Counted from the first letter of the stretch, positions 48,831-62,900 are shown. The stretch: 64,000 bases of DNA from Oxyruncus cristatus (GCA_013399855.1 VXAY01004091.1:256009-320008), one strand, 5' to 3'. Numbers and translations are program-made. Notes: generated from the sequence alone by a model not told the origin.

Positions 48831-51385
48831 TCCATGAGAAGCATAATGTATTGCTTTTTCATGATTTATTTCTGTTGTGAGAGCTCCTAATGACCCCCTG
48901 GTGACACAGAAAGAGAGAAGGATTTGTCTATGACAGTGATGGCTCTGAAAACCTGGATCTTCTGAGTCTTTGTCCAGCGTTCAGAGAGATCACACTGTTT
49001 TAATTACTTGTGAAATGTTGATTTCCTGCTTCCACATACAAGATAAAATTAAGACTGCAATTAAATGCATTTAAAGAAGAAGATTAGAGATATGTGCATC
49101 CCAGGAATTACCACACTGGGTACGGATAAGAAAATTCTGCGCTCTCAGAGCAATCAGAACATTACACTGGTAAGGATCTGCATGGCCAGCATGAAATAGG
49201 TTTTACAAACAACTAGCCGTACTTCCTTCCTTCCTTCCTTCCTTCCTTCTCTCCTTCCTTCCTTCCTTCCTTCCTTCCCTTTTTCATTTCTTTTGTCCAA
49301 ATTTCTGCAGTGAATTCTCCTTTGTCCCGTGTTTCTTTGTCTCTAATTTCCCCAATCATTGTTCCTCAGCATCAGCACAGCTGTTTAGGTTCAGGCTCTA
49401 ACTTTAGCTCTCAACACACTCTGTGATTTCCATTATGCATACAGATGCTCCGAGAGAAGTTCTTGGAGAGAAAAGTCAGAGAAGCAAAAGGCTGCACAAT
49501 GCATTTCCATGCACAGATTCACTGCCCAAAGAAATATCTATGCAGCAGTGAGATGGGGGTGCCATAGTGCACTCCTTCAGAGGACAGTCTGGCTCTCTCC
49601 CAATAGCTTTGGCTTTACTTGGAGGGACGAGTAACCTCGAGAAGTTTTCTCATCCTGGCCTGGCTTCCCAGTGCAGAGAAACTCATAACTAATTACTGGG
49701 ACTTCAGTTCTTAACTTGACCAGCCGTGTCAAAGCAAGGACGCCATGGGCTCCCCAGTGCTCTAAGATCTATAATTCAACTTCCATATTAAAAAAAAGTC
49801 AATATTGGACAAAAGAATGACATTTAAAAATCATAAAATAAGTAGCTTGGTATTTACCTAAGATGCTCTTTTCTTCCCATAGTTTTATATAACATGTCTG
49901 TTTATACTTCTCCTGCTTTTTACACGAGTGGAATAATTCTCCTTCAGTTTTAGAAGATGGCTGCGCAAGTGAAGAAGCACAGTCAACAAGGAAAGACAGA
50001 AGAGGATGGGCACACTGAATTTGCTATGCTCTGAAAAAAGTTAGAACCCATGTAACTTGTGGTTTTCTCTCTGCTTAAAATAGTGTTTTGAAGAAAAATC
50101 ATGTAGCAGTGTAAAAAACACCCAGAATTTAACAGTCTGCTTCACTGCACCAACTCACACTGGCCCTGTGCAGGTCAGGACAGAGAGAATCTCTTTAAAT
50201 CTTGCAGCAATAACTAAATTCAGATGCAGTCAGAGGCTGCAGAAGGTATGTGCTGCTCCTCAGAGGCTCGGGCAACCACGCCATGTGCAGCCCCTGCTCG
50301 TGGGAGTAGTTAAGACTTCAGGATCAGTCTTTATGACTGCTTGCCAGGAAGATCTGAAGATATTGTTTCCTTTAGTGAGCTTGGTGAGCCAAGAAAAAGC
50401 GGGACAGCTTTGCATATGCTGGGTGCTGGCCTTCCTGCTCGGTAAATGCCAACAAAAAATTTTTTCCACCTCTAAGTGATAAAGGAAGGGTTAAAGAAAA
50501 ATAACTGTGTTGATGCATATGGTGGGTGAAAACATTTCTTTACCAAAAATTTAAGAAATAAAGGAGGTGTTCATGAGTAAACAGTAATGTCATGGACCTA
50601 AATTTACCTAAAATGGGTGGCAATGGGGGAGGAATTATCTGGTGATGCAGTGCACCAGCCGGGTCATTGGAGCAAAGGAAAACAAACAGAAGCAAAATCA
50701 GCCTGAAATTAGCGAAAGGCAGAGTTGGGGGTTTTTTTTGTTCTTCTCCTGTCTCTTGTTGCTGATCTTTTTTTGTTTATTTGTTGGCTATATTCTGTTG
50801 CTTTTTTCTTTCATTTATTTTCACTATTTTATCTTGAGCTTCAAATAGTTTGTTCTAGCCAACTAATTCTGAAAAGCTGCTACATGTTCACTTTGATCAT
50901 TATCTGACTCTCTTTTTCCTTCCAATTTTTTCTTTTAGTTGCTGAAATGCCACAACAGAGGATATTGTTTCGCAGTGTAAAAACCATTGTTTTCTACAAC
51001 TCCTGTTTCAAAGACCACTTGCTAAACGACACTGAGAACTCAAGCAGAGAAAAAAGAGATAGTATTTAAATCATTTTAAAGATTTGATCTTTCACAGCTA
51101 CTCATAACACAAGGCCAGACTATTCAATTAGGCACTAAGCCATTTTCCATGGCTTGCAAATTAATTATTGAAACTGGAACCTGCCACAAACTCCTCATCT
51201 CTCCACGACTTTTGCTCAGGATCCAGAACAAAGCTGAATGATACGGCCAGGGTCACCAGATTACTTGGCCCCTGATGAGCCAAAAAAAGAAGAAGGGATA
51301 GAAACTTTCCATGTTTCTGAACCCACCCAAGCACTGAAGAAATAATTTGCAGAGTAAACTTACACTGGACACATGCAGGATAAAA
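48831..51385. other. Unique DNA, no gene seen
   Basis: AT-rich sequence around a CCTT tract at 49222-49279 and a T-rich patch at 50730-50830. The frame at 50168-50479 has no recognisable product. Confidence 0.5.
49222..49279. repeat. CCTT tetranucleotide microsatellite
   Basis: About 14 CCTT units with one CTCT interruption near 49249. It is the reverse complement of the AAGG motif found at the left end of the window. Confidence 0.95.
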
Positions 51386-51593
51386 TGGGTTTAAACAGAA
51401 AGAGCAGGTTTATATTAGCTATTAGGAAGAAATCCTTTATCATGAGGGTGGTGAGACACTGGAAGAGGTTGCCCAGAGAAGTTGTGGATGCCCCATCCCT
51501 GGGAGTGTTCAAGGCCAGGTTGGATGGGGCTTTGAGCATCCTGATCTAGTGGAAAGTTCCCTGCCCTTCCAACTCAAGCCATCCTGTGATTCC
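51386..51593 (+). mobile_element. CR1 LINE 3' end with internal deletion
   Basis: A third CR1 copy, + strand. Family boxes in order: GAGGGTGGTGAGACACTGGA, GAGGTTGCCCAGAGAAG, TGGATGCCCCATCCCTGG, TTCAAGGCCAGGTTGGATGG, GGCTTTGAGCATCCTGATCT, then CCCTGCCCTTCCAAC and CATCCTGTGATTCC. About 45 bases are missing between the CCCTGCC box and the CTTCCAAC box compared with the copy at 24570. The ORF2 C-terminus is interrupted by stops. An A run follows at 51594. Confidence 0.95.
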
Positions 51594-54500
51594 AAAAAAA
51601 ATGACTGCAACACCAGGATCTTCTCTCGCTTCTCCAGCTCCAGGGCCACGGTAAACACGAGTCACTTCTGCTGCGGATTATGAATCTTGAGAGATAAGAA
51701 GGAATTTTCTAGGAGATAGGAAGCTAAGTTGATTTGGGTTTTTTGTTTTGTTTTGGGGGCTGGTTGTTTGTTTTGTTTAAGTTGTGCGGGTGTGTTGTTG
51801 TTGTTGTTTGGGTGCTTTATTTGGATATTTTTTAATAGCTATCCCCTTCCTTCTCTGAAAGATGTGAGGAGTTTTCTGCTGTATGGGCAAGCTTCCCTCT
51901 AGCTGACTGGACCCTTTTAAATGGGCATCAGCTAGCACCACATTGCCCAGCCCAACAAATGCTATGGTATGCTGGCAGACTTGAAATATTCTGATGGTCA
52001 GCATTTGCATTTGTACTGGGGCACATCTCTGATCTGCATTACCATTCTGACCCTTCTTTCCTGTTCTTATGCACTGTGACTGACCTTCACAAAGATACAA
52101 ATTCCAGTTTACTTCACTTCAAATGCAAGAGTGTGAGTCAGCCCCCTGAGGGAATAGCAAGGAATTCATTATAGCAACACAAGAGAAAGATGTGGAGGAA
52201 GTAATGTGCTTTCTTTACACAAAAGGGAAAAGGAATAGACGTGAGCACCGAACTCAATTCTTATTGTCTGTAGGTGTATGGCCTTATTAAGGCTTGAAAA
52301 GTAAGCCAAGTCTTGTCTGATCCCTGTTGCAGCCTGCCAAGCAAAGCAACTGCTTCAAGAAGAAGAAATCTTCATGATCAATATAAAACCACAAGAGGTA
52401 CCACACTGTTGTGGGTGAGATCTTTCAGAGAAATAAAAAGCCAAGATTCCTGAGTCACAGAAATTAGAAGGGGGTAAGACCTACTTTGTTGTCTTGTCTA
52501 CCCCACAACTGGTGTTGCCTTAGACATATCCGTCACGTGGCCATATCAGCATGAGTTCTTTTTAAAAGGTCCTAAAGAAAGAGACTTCCACTTGAGTACA
52601 AGACTCTCCTGAAACTGTTAAGCTGTTAAGGAACCCATTATCTTTTCCAAAACGACAAGCTGTTGGCCTCATTTCTCATTCCAACTGAGTAAATTGCATT
52701 CTGATTATTCAAATTCTTTCCAAATCTAATTTTCCACTTTCCTATCCTCCCCTTCACTTTCAGTGGTATAATGCCAGACAGCGCAACATTGAGCTAAAAA
52801 TCTGTCCTGTTCCACCAAAGATGTGGCTGCATTTAGAAGGGTGTATCACATGTGAATCCCTTACTAATGGAAAAGTGAGGGACATGTTTAATACCATACC
52901 CTCAAAATACTGTTGAAAAAAGGCAAAGGAACTCTAAAAACTGAAAAGTAATGTGTGCTTTTTTTTTACACTGGATAAAATAAAGATGGATCCAAATTAC
53001 CTTCAGCAGGAAGCCTGTATTAGTGCACAGAGCAACGTATCGCCTGATATTTGTATTGATAGGAATGGAAAATCATGCGTAGTTCAAAAAAGGTTTTATT
53101 CTCTCATGACTGGACAGAAAGACCTAATTAGCAGTAATTACTGCCCAGCTAATTTTATTTTCAATTTAAATGAATATTAAATTTAAAATATTTTCTGTTC
53201 ATAGCATACTAGCATTTTTTTCTGTCTAAATTTTAACATAGTGATTCTGGGACGCAGAATGTTTTGAGAAGTAATAGGAAATAGTTGTAGTCTTGCCCAT
53301 TTTTACTATTTCCTGTATTTTTTTTTCCTATAAGCTACCGCCTATCACTCATTTTTATTTTCTTTTCTAAGAAAGCTTGTATCAAACTTAGAAATACCAT
53401 TAACAAATAATAACCCACTAACAGACAAAGTGCTAAACTATGGCTAAAATTATATAGTGCATATTTTTGTTTTGGTAACATTCAGCAAGATTCACACAGA
53501 GGAGTTAAATCCTCAGTACAGTGCTCAGATGGAATTAATGGCAGTCACAAATTCTACTAAAATCTGGAAAAGACCAATATCCATTACTGAACTGGCCCAG
53601 AGTTCCTATTTCTCAGAAATTAGGTCCTTTCTTCCAAGCATGGGACTTGGATTAAACTTCCTGCTTAAATTGTTTTAAATACTTCTCACTGTTTGTTTTT
53701 AAAACAGATATTCTTTGATATGCTGGTTTCGGGAGGGTGCGGATTTTTACGTGTTTTGCTGATTGCAGCACTGTTTTCTTGCAGAGTTCCTACTCTCAGT
53801 CAACTTATTCGCAAGCATTCAAGGAAGAGGAAGAAAATATTATTTGGCAGCTACTAGCACTTCACTCGTTGACAAAACAGAAACAGGTACCACAGAATAT
53901 AATTCATAAAATCAAATAAGGTGGATATGGAAAAGACCCTCCTTACCTAGTCATGAGAGTGCTAGTCACTTTTCCAAGCATACACACTCCTGTACTGTGC
54001 CCTACTATTACCTGTTCCTGCAGAGAACTGCTCTGCCTCTTATGCTAAGGCTACCCAGGTTTTCAGATTTTTCAGCTGCTGGGAGTTGAGCAAACCTGCT
54101 CATATAAAGACCTGGTGAAATTTGACTCATCGGACTTGACCAAAGTTTGGTAAAGTTTTAATGCAAAAAGATGTGATTCCAGTGGAGTCGACGAGCCTGA
54201 ACCTCCACCCATCTTCAGCTTCCCTTTTTCTGGGAGACACGTTTATTCTGTTCCTCTTTGGATTTATGACTTGAGACAAGCCCCGGACTGGCAGCCCCAG
54301 AGAGTGTGGTATCCTTCCCACCTAAGGCATGTGGGCAGGATGGGAAGTTGCCCCTTGCAGCTGGGGAGCAGCTGTGATCTCCACAACACCCACCACAGCC
54401 CGGGACAAGTGTAGCCAAAAAGAGTCATGCCACAGACTTCCATGTTTTATCTTCTCCATGGTGATGATGCTTGCCACACAGGGATGCCCCAATAGCAATA

Positions 54501-55634
54501 TATTCTGGAAGCCACTTCTGAGAACAAACTGTGTCACTACTGTCACCTGCAGAGCCCCTGACCTCCCAGCTAAAGTGATCAAATGGAAGGTTATTTGTAC
54601 TCCAGCACCAGTGGTATGGACACAAGACTGCTAGGAAGCAGCTTAGATAATTTCATTTTATATACACTACAGAACAAACAGCACATGCTTGCAGCTTTCA
54701 GAAGTCACTAGAGATCTGGGTCAGATTCAAATCAGCAACCTAGAGGTGAAAGTCTCCGTATCCCATTACCAAATCCTGAGACATCCAGTCCCCCATGCAC
54801 ATATTAATAGTTGATCATTATGAATTCCATGTTGGGATAATTAATTACCGCAACTGAACTCTGCCTTAGGAATTATTAGATCATTTGGGGCCTGTAATTT
54901 ATTTTATTTAGCACTGTATGAAAATTGCTGCTTCTTTTTTTTAAAAAAATACTTCTATACTTTAGGCTTTGTGAAGTATATAGCGTTTTCTGCAAAACAC
55001 AAACCACAAAACAAATATATCTCTTATTGGGCCTGGAGTAGTCCTACAGGATTTGTTAGCAGGCTCTGATGATAGACGTGAGCAGCCATGCATCCAGCTA
55101 ATGAGCTGGCCCAAGGGATAAAGAACACACCAAGCCACTAGCAATGGATGTGGAAAAAGAGCCAGGGGAATGGCAGAGCATGTTGCCAAATGATGAGTCT
55201 TAAAGGTGGCTTCCCATATGAAATTAAAGGTTTTTGCAAAAGCAAAATCTGTTTTTCTCACTCAAAAAATAAATCAGACAGTAAGACACATTCACTGCTG
55301 AAATGAATGTTCTCTCTGACTCCATTATGTCCTTAACAAGACGAGCTTGCTTATAGAGAGCCAAATCCTTCAGACATGATTTAACCTGCACTTTCAGGAG
55401 GCTTTGGTAGCTGTTGTGTAATGAGTTCTGAATAAAGACACATTTGAGGACTGCAGAAATTTTGGTCCTTTGAGGGTAAGAGTTATAATTCCAAAGAAGT
55501 TGTAAGAAGCCTATTCTACACACAGAAAGATAACGAAAAGTATCTTCACTTTTTTTTTCTACAGACCCTGCTTGCTATTCTGTTCTTTGCTGCAGGGATT
55601 TGTCTTAGTTAGGTCTGAAATTCTCTTCAATCTG
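51594..55634. other. Unique DNA, no confirmed gene
   Basis: TTTTG/TTG-rich low complexity lies at 51735-51812. A 102-base exon-like segment lies at 53785-53886, and an AT-rich motif-dense block at 54805-54925. The GC-richer part at 54180-54620 has overlapping frames on both strands without a recognised product. Confidence 0.45.
51735..51812. repeat. TTTTG/TTG-rich low-complexity tract
   Basis: TTTTG, TTTG and TTG units in succession on the + strand, with short interruptions. Confidence 0.8.
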
Positions 55635-55660
55635 AGGGCCAGATTCTGCCCTTCAATCCA
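55635..55660. repeat. Possible fossil repeat tip (GGGCCAGATTCTGCCC)
   Basis: GAGGGCCAGATTCTGCCCTT is identical over its core to the GGGCCAGATTCTG start of a common fossil repeat class in sauropsids. It is too short to classify. Confidence 0.35.
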
Positions 55661-58600
55661 TGTGTGGAATTTATTCCTTGAAATATATATTTTATTTTCA
55701 ATACTGTAGACTAAAATACTGTCTATTGATTTTTTTCGCAGCAGCAGACAGAATACTTTGTGCTGTTTTCACTTGTGTCAACAATTGGTAGGTATCTAAC
55801 TATAGGATGAAAACTGTCTCAGGAGGTGTAAAAATACGATCCAGGTTTGTTAACATTTGTAAGCTTCTATAAAGCTTCAACCTCAACAAGATCTGCCTGC
55901 TCTACCCTAAATAATGCAAACTGCAACTAATTTTATTTCCCCAAAAAGCCTCAGGAAAATTAGCTGCATGAAACATAAAACAAGAACACTGACAGTTTTG
56001 TGTTCTAATGATTTCTTTCTTCCATCTTCATTCAATCAGGGTAACCGACCCTGTAGTCCTAGAAAATTCCCTGGAATCCTAAAAGAAATGTACTGGCTTC
56101 CCTGACGTTCATGTCTTTTCCAAGACAATACCTGGAAAACCCCTGGTTTGTGTTCTGCAAAAGACACTGGAAGAGAATCTTAATTTGATCATAATTTGCT
56201 GGCTTTGGGTATTCTTAGTACTTACCTCTACCTCACCTTCGCTCTGTGGGTTATAGACTGTGCATGTTTGTCCTGTCAGGAAGGTTTGCAACCCCAAAAA
56301 AAAACCAGATAATCATTAACTTCTCAAGTGCATTTCAGAGAGAAACTGGACATGAGTTTTGCATGTATGTGGAACCACATGTGCGGATTTTTGTCCTAGA
56401 GTGAGGATATAATTTCTTCTGTAGGGTGCAGAGTTTCTGCTTTCTGAGCAGACACATGAGATTCTGGGCTTATTTTTTCCTGAAAGGCACTGTTGGAGAT
56501 ATTCTCCTTGGCTGTTATTTTTGCAGCAGGGAGTTTAGTTGTGAGGGAACCTCTGTTTATCCGATTGAGGTGGTGGAAAGAAGGTTTTGTCAACCTGTAG
56601 TAATAAATGGAAGGACCATCAAGAATAAATGACCTTGGTTAACTGGGGCACTAAGCCACTAGCAAGAATAATGTCTGGAAAAATATAGCATACACACTTC
56701 AGTAAGATAACTGCAGTTCAATATAAATTGCTTGATAACACTTCTGAAATACTGTGGGATCTCTTCTGCAAACAATGAACCCATAGTCACCCAAAGCTGC
56801 CCAGTGGCTCTGTCTAGCACTGTACTGCCAATAAAAACTGAGGAGAGGTTAAAGTTTTGGTTGCACAGGACACACAGGTTACTCAGCTCTTGACTGGTGG
56901 CTTCCTTTAACGTGAGCGAACTGCCCGATATGTCTGTGTGGTGGGATTTATACAGCTTAGGTATGAGAGTCAGTTACATGACCACGTTATGAACACCTCC
57001 GATAGATTTCAAACAGTTGTGCAAGAGAGAAGTTATCATCATCACTACTGCTGAAAGTGTATTTCATGATCCATTCACCCCAGTCACATCCCTCTCAATT
57101 ACTGGTCCCATCTCCATCACATTTGTGATGCGTCTGTCCTTCCACATTTCCCATTTTAAGTGTGCTGGACTCTTGTGAAGCATCAAGACCTCTTATGACC
57201 CTCTGGGATGAATTCAGGCTCCTTTTTGCAAAGCTTTTCAAAGATTATGATGACCTAACCTCAGCAGTGTCAGAAGTTTTGAGCACCTGTAGCCAAACCT
57301 ATCTATTCTTTCAACCTGCAAAAAGCAAGCCTGAATTCCAAAGATGACAAATCCTAGTGCAGTTGTGTTGCTTTCTTTGGGCAAGCCCTATAGAAAAACT
57401 AGCCAACAATGCCTTTTGGAGCTTCATAACTCTCATGGCTATTTATTATAGAACTACAAAGCTCAGAAGAGTTTTAGAAACATCAGGAAAATTAACATTA
57501 TATTCTCAAATCTAACTGAAGAAATGTGTGACTGACATTTCAAAGAAGGTTTCAGATTCATTCTTACATTATCTCAGAAACACTGTCCCACCCAATAACT
57601 AATTTTCTCCATATTCAGTCACCCTTCCCACTATCTTATTACCAAGTACAATAATCTGGCAGCTCATCACCATTGATCCTGGCTGGGGTGTCTGAACTGT
57701 GCAGCCCAGAAGCCATGGATGTTAACATGGCTTCCCTTAGAAAAGTAGAAACTCTCTGAGTGTGCAGGGGATTGGGGTGGGGCAGAGGGTGCCATGTATC
57801 CTGAGTTGGACATCTACTCTGAATCCCATCTTCCATTAGTGTAGAGTTACATAAATTGATTTTTCAGACAGGGTGACACTCCAGAACAGTGGTTTGACAA
57901 TAAGATACATAGGAAAGCTAGCATTGGCTTTATGGACCTCCAGGGGAGAGTGCTGAATAATACCCTTCAAGCCAAAATCATCTGTAGGACATAAGCGCTA
58001 AATTATGTTTCCACTTCCCATACTGACAGGTCTCTGGAATCTGCAGGAATTCCCTGCTCCTCAAAGGATATCGGAGTGCACAGTATGCAGCTTTCAGGGA
58101 TTGGTAACCTCAATTTTGTGATCTCCTGTAATGAAATTTTACCCATAATGCCATAAGAATAAGGAAATGGAGCACTCAGAGACACTAAAACTATCAGCGG
58201 TTCCCTGCTCAGTGCCTGCACTGCTCCTTCGCCTGGCCAAAGATAATCACACATACTTTGTTAAATTGAAAGAGTTTGCTGATTTATACATCAACTTGTG
58301 AGGAGGTATATCCAATTATTTTGGCATTCGTATCTTGGACAAGCTGTTTTCTCAAATCACCCTGGCACTTAATAGCCTGCACCGACTGGTATTTCGTATG
58401 ACCCTGGCACTATTAGTCCAGCCTGGCTAGTGTTTCAATTCACCATGGCACTAATGATCTGGAAGTTGTTCTTGTTTTCAGGATTAATGAGTACCCTAAA
58501 AACCACTCAAATTGGAAAAGAAAGAATGTTTTCAAAGGGAAAAAACAAGGCAAGTTGGAGCTGCTCACTACCTCTTCATTGTGTTCTTTTCCCATATCCC

Positions 58601-59890
58601 TCTTCTTCAGTTACCAATACAGGAAACTAATAACGGCAGTGCTTCCTTGGTAGGACAGCACATGTCCATGAGCTCAGGGTCCCCACCATACACACCTGAC
58701 CCCAAAAAAATCCTCGAAGACCCCCAGGAGGGAAGGATCTCTGCGAGCAGATAGCTGTGAGCAAGGAGAAATGACTGAAAGGAGAAAGGCCTCATTCGCA
58801 CTCCCATCTCATGGCCAGACCTGTGGTGCCCCGCAAGAGGGGAGACCAGCCTGAAGCTGCTCTTGCAGGAGAGTTCAGCAAGAACCCTGACAGGGCATGG
58901 GAGTGGAGCACAAGCCAGGGTAGACCAAGGGCTCAACCCACTCTCCTAATACCAATGGTTGCTCCCCGAGGAGCCTGCTCAAACAAAGAGACAGGCTCAG
59001 GCAGGAGCCTCTCTACCTGTAGCTCACATAGCTGAGTCCTCTGGGCACTACCTCCTTTAGGAAGAGGTGAACGACCTGCCTCTGGTCTTCATCACTCCAG
59101 AGTGCTCCCTACAAGCAAGAATAGGTGAGTGCAGCACAGCAGAGGAGGGGAGGGCATGATGCTGCTGGATCATGCTGGTTTATTGCACATTTTCCCTGCG
59201 TGAGGAGGGATGACTTTTAACTTTATTGCCAAGGGTCCTTAGCAGGTCAGTTTTCACCCTGACATACATGCAAACAACTGCCCAGATATGATGGGCATTC
59301 CTAAGTTTACTGCAAATTCCACCCACCCTTTTTTTTTGATTCATTATGATTTGAGAGGGCCTTTCTTCTTATTATCTTTATAGAAGCAAACCCTAGCCCA
59401 CCCTTGCTTTTGAAGAGAGAAGGGGAGAAGGGAGACAAACAAAGAGAGAATATCACCCGGCCCCTGAAGGGTTTTAGAAGATTTTACATCTCAGCATTTT
59501 TTAGCTTCACTATGCATTTTCCATTGTGCCCAATTATTGGTTCAATATGTATACTATGTTATTTAAATGTAAGGGGGAAAATTGACTAGCAGTTATGGGA
59601 GAAGGCAGAGCTGTCACAACATATTCCTGCAAAGCCATGATTTGTTTTGTGTTCAGTCACACGTTGTTTGGATTTCGGCTCTTGTTTCAGTCCTGGCCTT
59701 AGGGTTTTCCAAGCAGTGTTGAAAGTCAGATACACAGAGTGCTGCACTGAATTTGCTATTCTGTATTTCTAACACAGATGGTGGAAGAACAGAGTTTTGT
59801 AGATGGAGAGAAGGACACAGAACAAGTTCATCCTTCATTATTTACAGATAGGTAATCATGAACAAGTTTGTAGCTATACAGAATACACAT

Positions 59891-59940
59891 GTGTTTGTGT
59901 CTCTGTGTGTTTGTGTCTCTGTGTGTTTGTGTCTGTGTGA
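59891..59940. repeat. 16-bp tandem repeat, about three copies
   Basis: The unit GTGTTTGTGTCTCTGT occurs twice exactly, at 59891 and 59907, and a third partial copy starts at 59923. The minus-strand frame over it, rich in T, H and Q, comes from the repeat. Confidence 0.95.
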
Positions 59941-62900
59941 AGAAATATGCCTGGCATTCAGCAAGCTGACCCTTCTTCTCAGCTCTGGCCCTGAAGCCAG
60001 AGGTGCTCAGGGAAACCCCTGTGCCCACAGATCAGGTGCCTGAGAGCGGGAGTGCCGGGAGGACCCAGGGAGGCTATTTGAGTTTTGGTTTTCCCCCCAT
60101 ATAGCAGCTCCATCTGTCCTAGAAACCTCTGGTCCTCACATGATGCAGCCAGGTATTAAGAGGCACAATTCAGAATCTGTTTTACATATATATACATATA
60201 AATACAGTTACACTATAAACATAAAGGCACTTAGTTGGTAAGTCTGAACTGGATGAACCACCCTAATGCCCAGATTTTGCTGGAGATTTTTTATCCTTCC
60301 ATACAGATGAATATCTATTATTAAGTCTACACAAACATGGACAGGCAGAGGAAAATGAGCCAACCATGCGTTTACTGCTAGACTATGATATTTAAGAAAT
60401 GCACTTCTATTTGGTCATTATTTGAGTCATTCTCCGAATTCACAAACAAAACCATTCTTCAGAGCAGTGATGAGACAAAACTGTCAACCCAACTGCAGCT
60501 TTCCTAAGGGATCTGCCACAATGTGTCATCTCACCAGACAGACTATTTATTGTGCACTGTTTCTGTTCATAAAGAAAGGTGCTAGGAAACATGAAGGAAA
60601 GAAAAATGTGAAACAAATTTTTGGATGAAGAAAATGTGGTGGGACTACCCCTCAGTACTCCTCTTCAGCTTTCAGGATGGAGATAGAGCATCGTCTTTGG
60701 GAAGGTTACAGCAAGGTCTTTACCAGAAGTGCAGTAGTTGGACCAAAATAAAGTTTTGTCTGATTTTGGATCTTCCTTCTTTTTCTAAGCACAAACTCAG
60801 TGTCTGCCTCCCTCTATATACAGTCATCACCCCATCTAGCAGCTAGTAATAACAGGAGAAAAAATACCTTCTGTCTCCTTCTCATCCTCGCCAAGCATAT
60901 ACAAATGCTGAGCAAAAGAGACTTTATTTCTGACATTTTTGAAAAGCCAAAGCAATAATAGATGTAGCTTAAATGTTCTTCTCTGGGTCTTTTTTAGCTG
61001 TTGCCATTTAGACTTACTGCCAGCCTGCAAGGACATTGTCTCTAAGTGATTATTTTTTATTGCCAATGTCAATGAAATAGAATAGAGAGGAAAGAAGATG
61101 CTGTAGCAGTTACTAAATCTGCAGAGAATAATTTTCGCTGCTGGTGGCTTTTCTTGTCTTTTAATATGACTTTATTCAGGTGGCACCTTCCAGGGAACAA
61201 AAGTCTTTTGGAAAGGGAATGATCTGGAAATGTAATATTACATCAAGGTGACCTCCAAAGGTCCATGGCAGGGCATCAGTGTGAGGAAACTTGATCTTCT
61301 GGAATAGCAGCAAAGAGCTTCCCAGTGCTGTAGAGCACCATTCATAGTTTCACCTTGTGATTCCAATATTGCTGCAGTCAATTAAGGCACAGGATACTTC
61401 CCATGGGACTCAGAAGTTGGCACAGGTGGTCTCACCCTTGACCTTAGTGGCCTCTGAATCAAATGTACAGAACTTTATTAATGTTGGAAAATTATTATTT
61501 CAGTCACAGATTTGTAAACTGATGTAAAACTGGGAAAGCTTATTAAAACCTCATCCATCCCAATCTGTATTAAAGGATACTCGATAACAACCTGCATTTG
61601 ATATCATAAAATCACCTTCATAAGGAAAATCTAAGTCACAGAAAACTAAAAGGCTCCCATAAACATAAGAATAATTTTCAGATAGTAACTGATATCCAGT
61701 TTGGGTTATTTATCAGTTAGTTAGAGGAGTCTACTGGCACACAAACCCCACATATCTTCCTAACTTGTGGGTGGATTTGGCATAAAAATTTTCCAAGCCT
61801 CAAAGTATTTGTTTGCCTTAGTTACTTGAAGGAAAAAACCTGAACTGTAGAGGAGAAGATTAACCTTACCTAACTTGTTCCTTAGAAATTAGGCAGAAAA
61901 CCTTAGAGTCAAAGACTGACTTTGGGGAATCTGTATCTACTTGGTCCTGATGGGTAGGATTAAAAGTTACCAGTTTCATAAGCCTCTGAGTCCGAGTAAA
62001 ATGGGGAAGTACACTGACATACCACCACCGCAACCTCTTACAAACCATCGTGCCTGCTATTGCCCCTGAAATGCAATGGTAAAAACACCAAACTGGAAAG
62101 CTACCCCAAGCCACTGAGGCACTGGGGGTAGGATGAGCAGAGAACTTTTCATCCTGACGGAAGTAAACAAAGTCTTGGCAGGGCAAAGGCCCTGGCTCAC
62201 AACTTGGGTCTTAGGTGAAGGTTTAATTTCTCCATTGCTGTTCCTTTTATCATTTATACTGCTGCACAGTACACTGATGAAGAGGATCTCACTGCATTTT
62301 TTCACAAGAAGGATGCAAAGGCAGTGACCAAAGAAGCCAAACTGGAGAGTTGAATTAATGGCCATCAGTTGTATCTCATTTTTCGGTGACGCAGTTCATT
62401 CCAGAGTATGACACAAAATTTGCTAAGGCAGCCTCCAAAACCAAAATCCCTCATCTGAAATACTTACTTAGATTAGAAGTCTGTTTTGGCCATTAATTTA
62501 GCTTTCACTGTAGGTCTCTTCAGCTTTTAACAATGTTCTACGGACTCTTTTAGGCCATCAAAAAGACACTTACAACAGGCTTCACAGTGAACTGATAGGA
62601 GTCCACTGCAATGCAGTCATCTCTGCAGAGCACTGAAGAGAAGCAACACATGGCATTTTGCACAGCTGAGTAGCAAAAAGTACTCCTCAAGGGCATCAGG
62701 GCAACCTCAGCTCTCAAACTACTGTAGGACCTCAGTGTGCACAGAGGGTGAAAAAAATGATAGCAAAGCTGTTACTGGTTTAAGACAAAGAAAAAATTCA
62801 CCCAACCACAGATCCATGCCATCTAAAAATTTTACAGCAAGTGACACAAGTAATATATTATCTGTGTAACAGGGATGAAGATTTAATCTGATCTTGATAC

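Noticed and set aside
54180..54620. GC-richer stretch suspected to be a retroviral LTR or gene
   Set aside because: No TG...CA ends, no direct repeat partner in the window, and frames open on both strands without a domain.
56226..56297. Strong minus-strand donor-like GAG followed by GTAAGT with an open frame upstream
   Set aside because: The only acceptor-like site leaves a segment of about 47 bases; the donor word is expected several times by chance.
8539..60158. Shared 14-mer GATGCAGCCAGGTA at 8539 and about 60143
   Set aside because: Several exact 14-mer repeats are expected by chance in 64 kb, and the flanks do not match.
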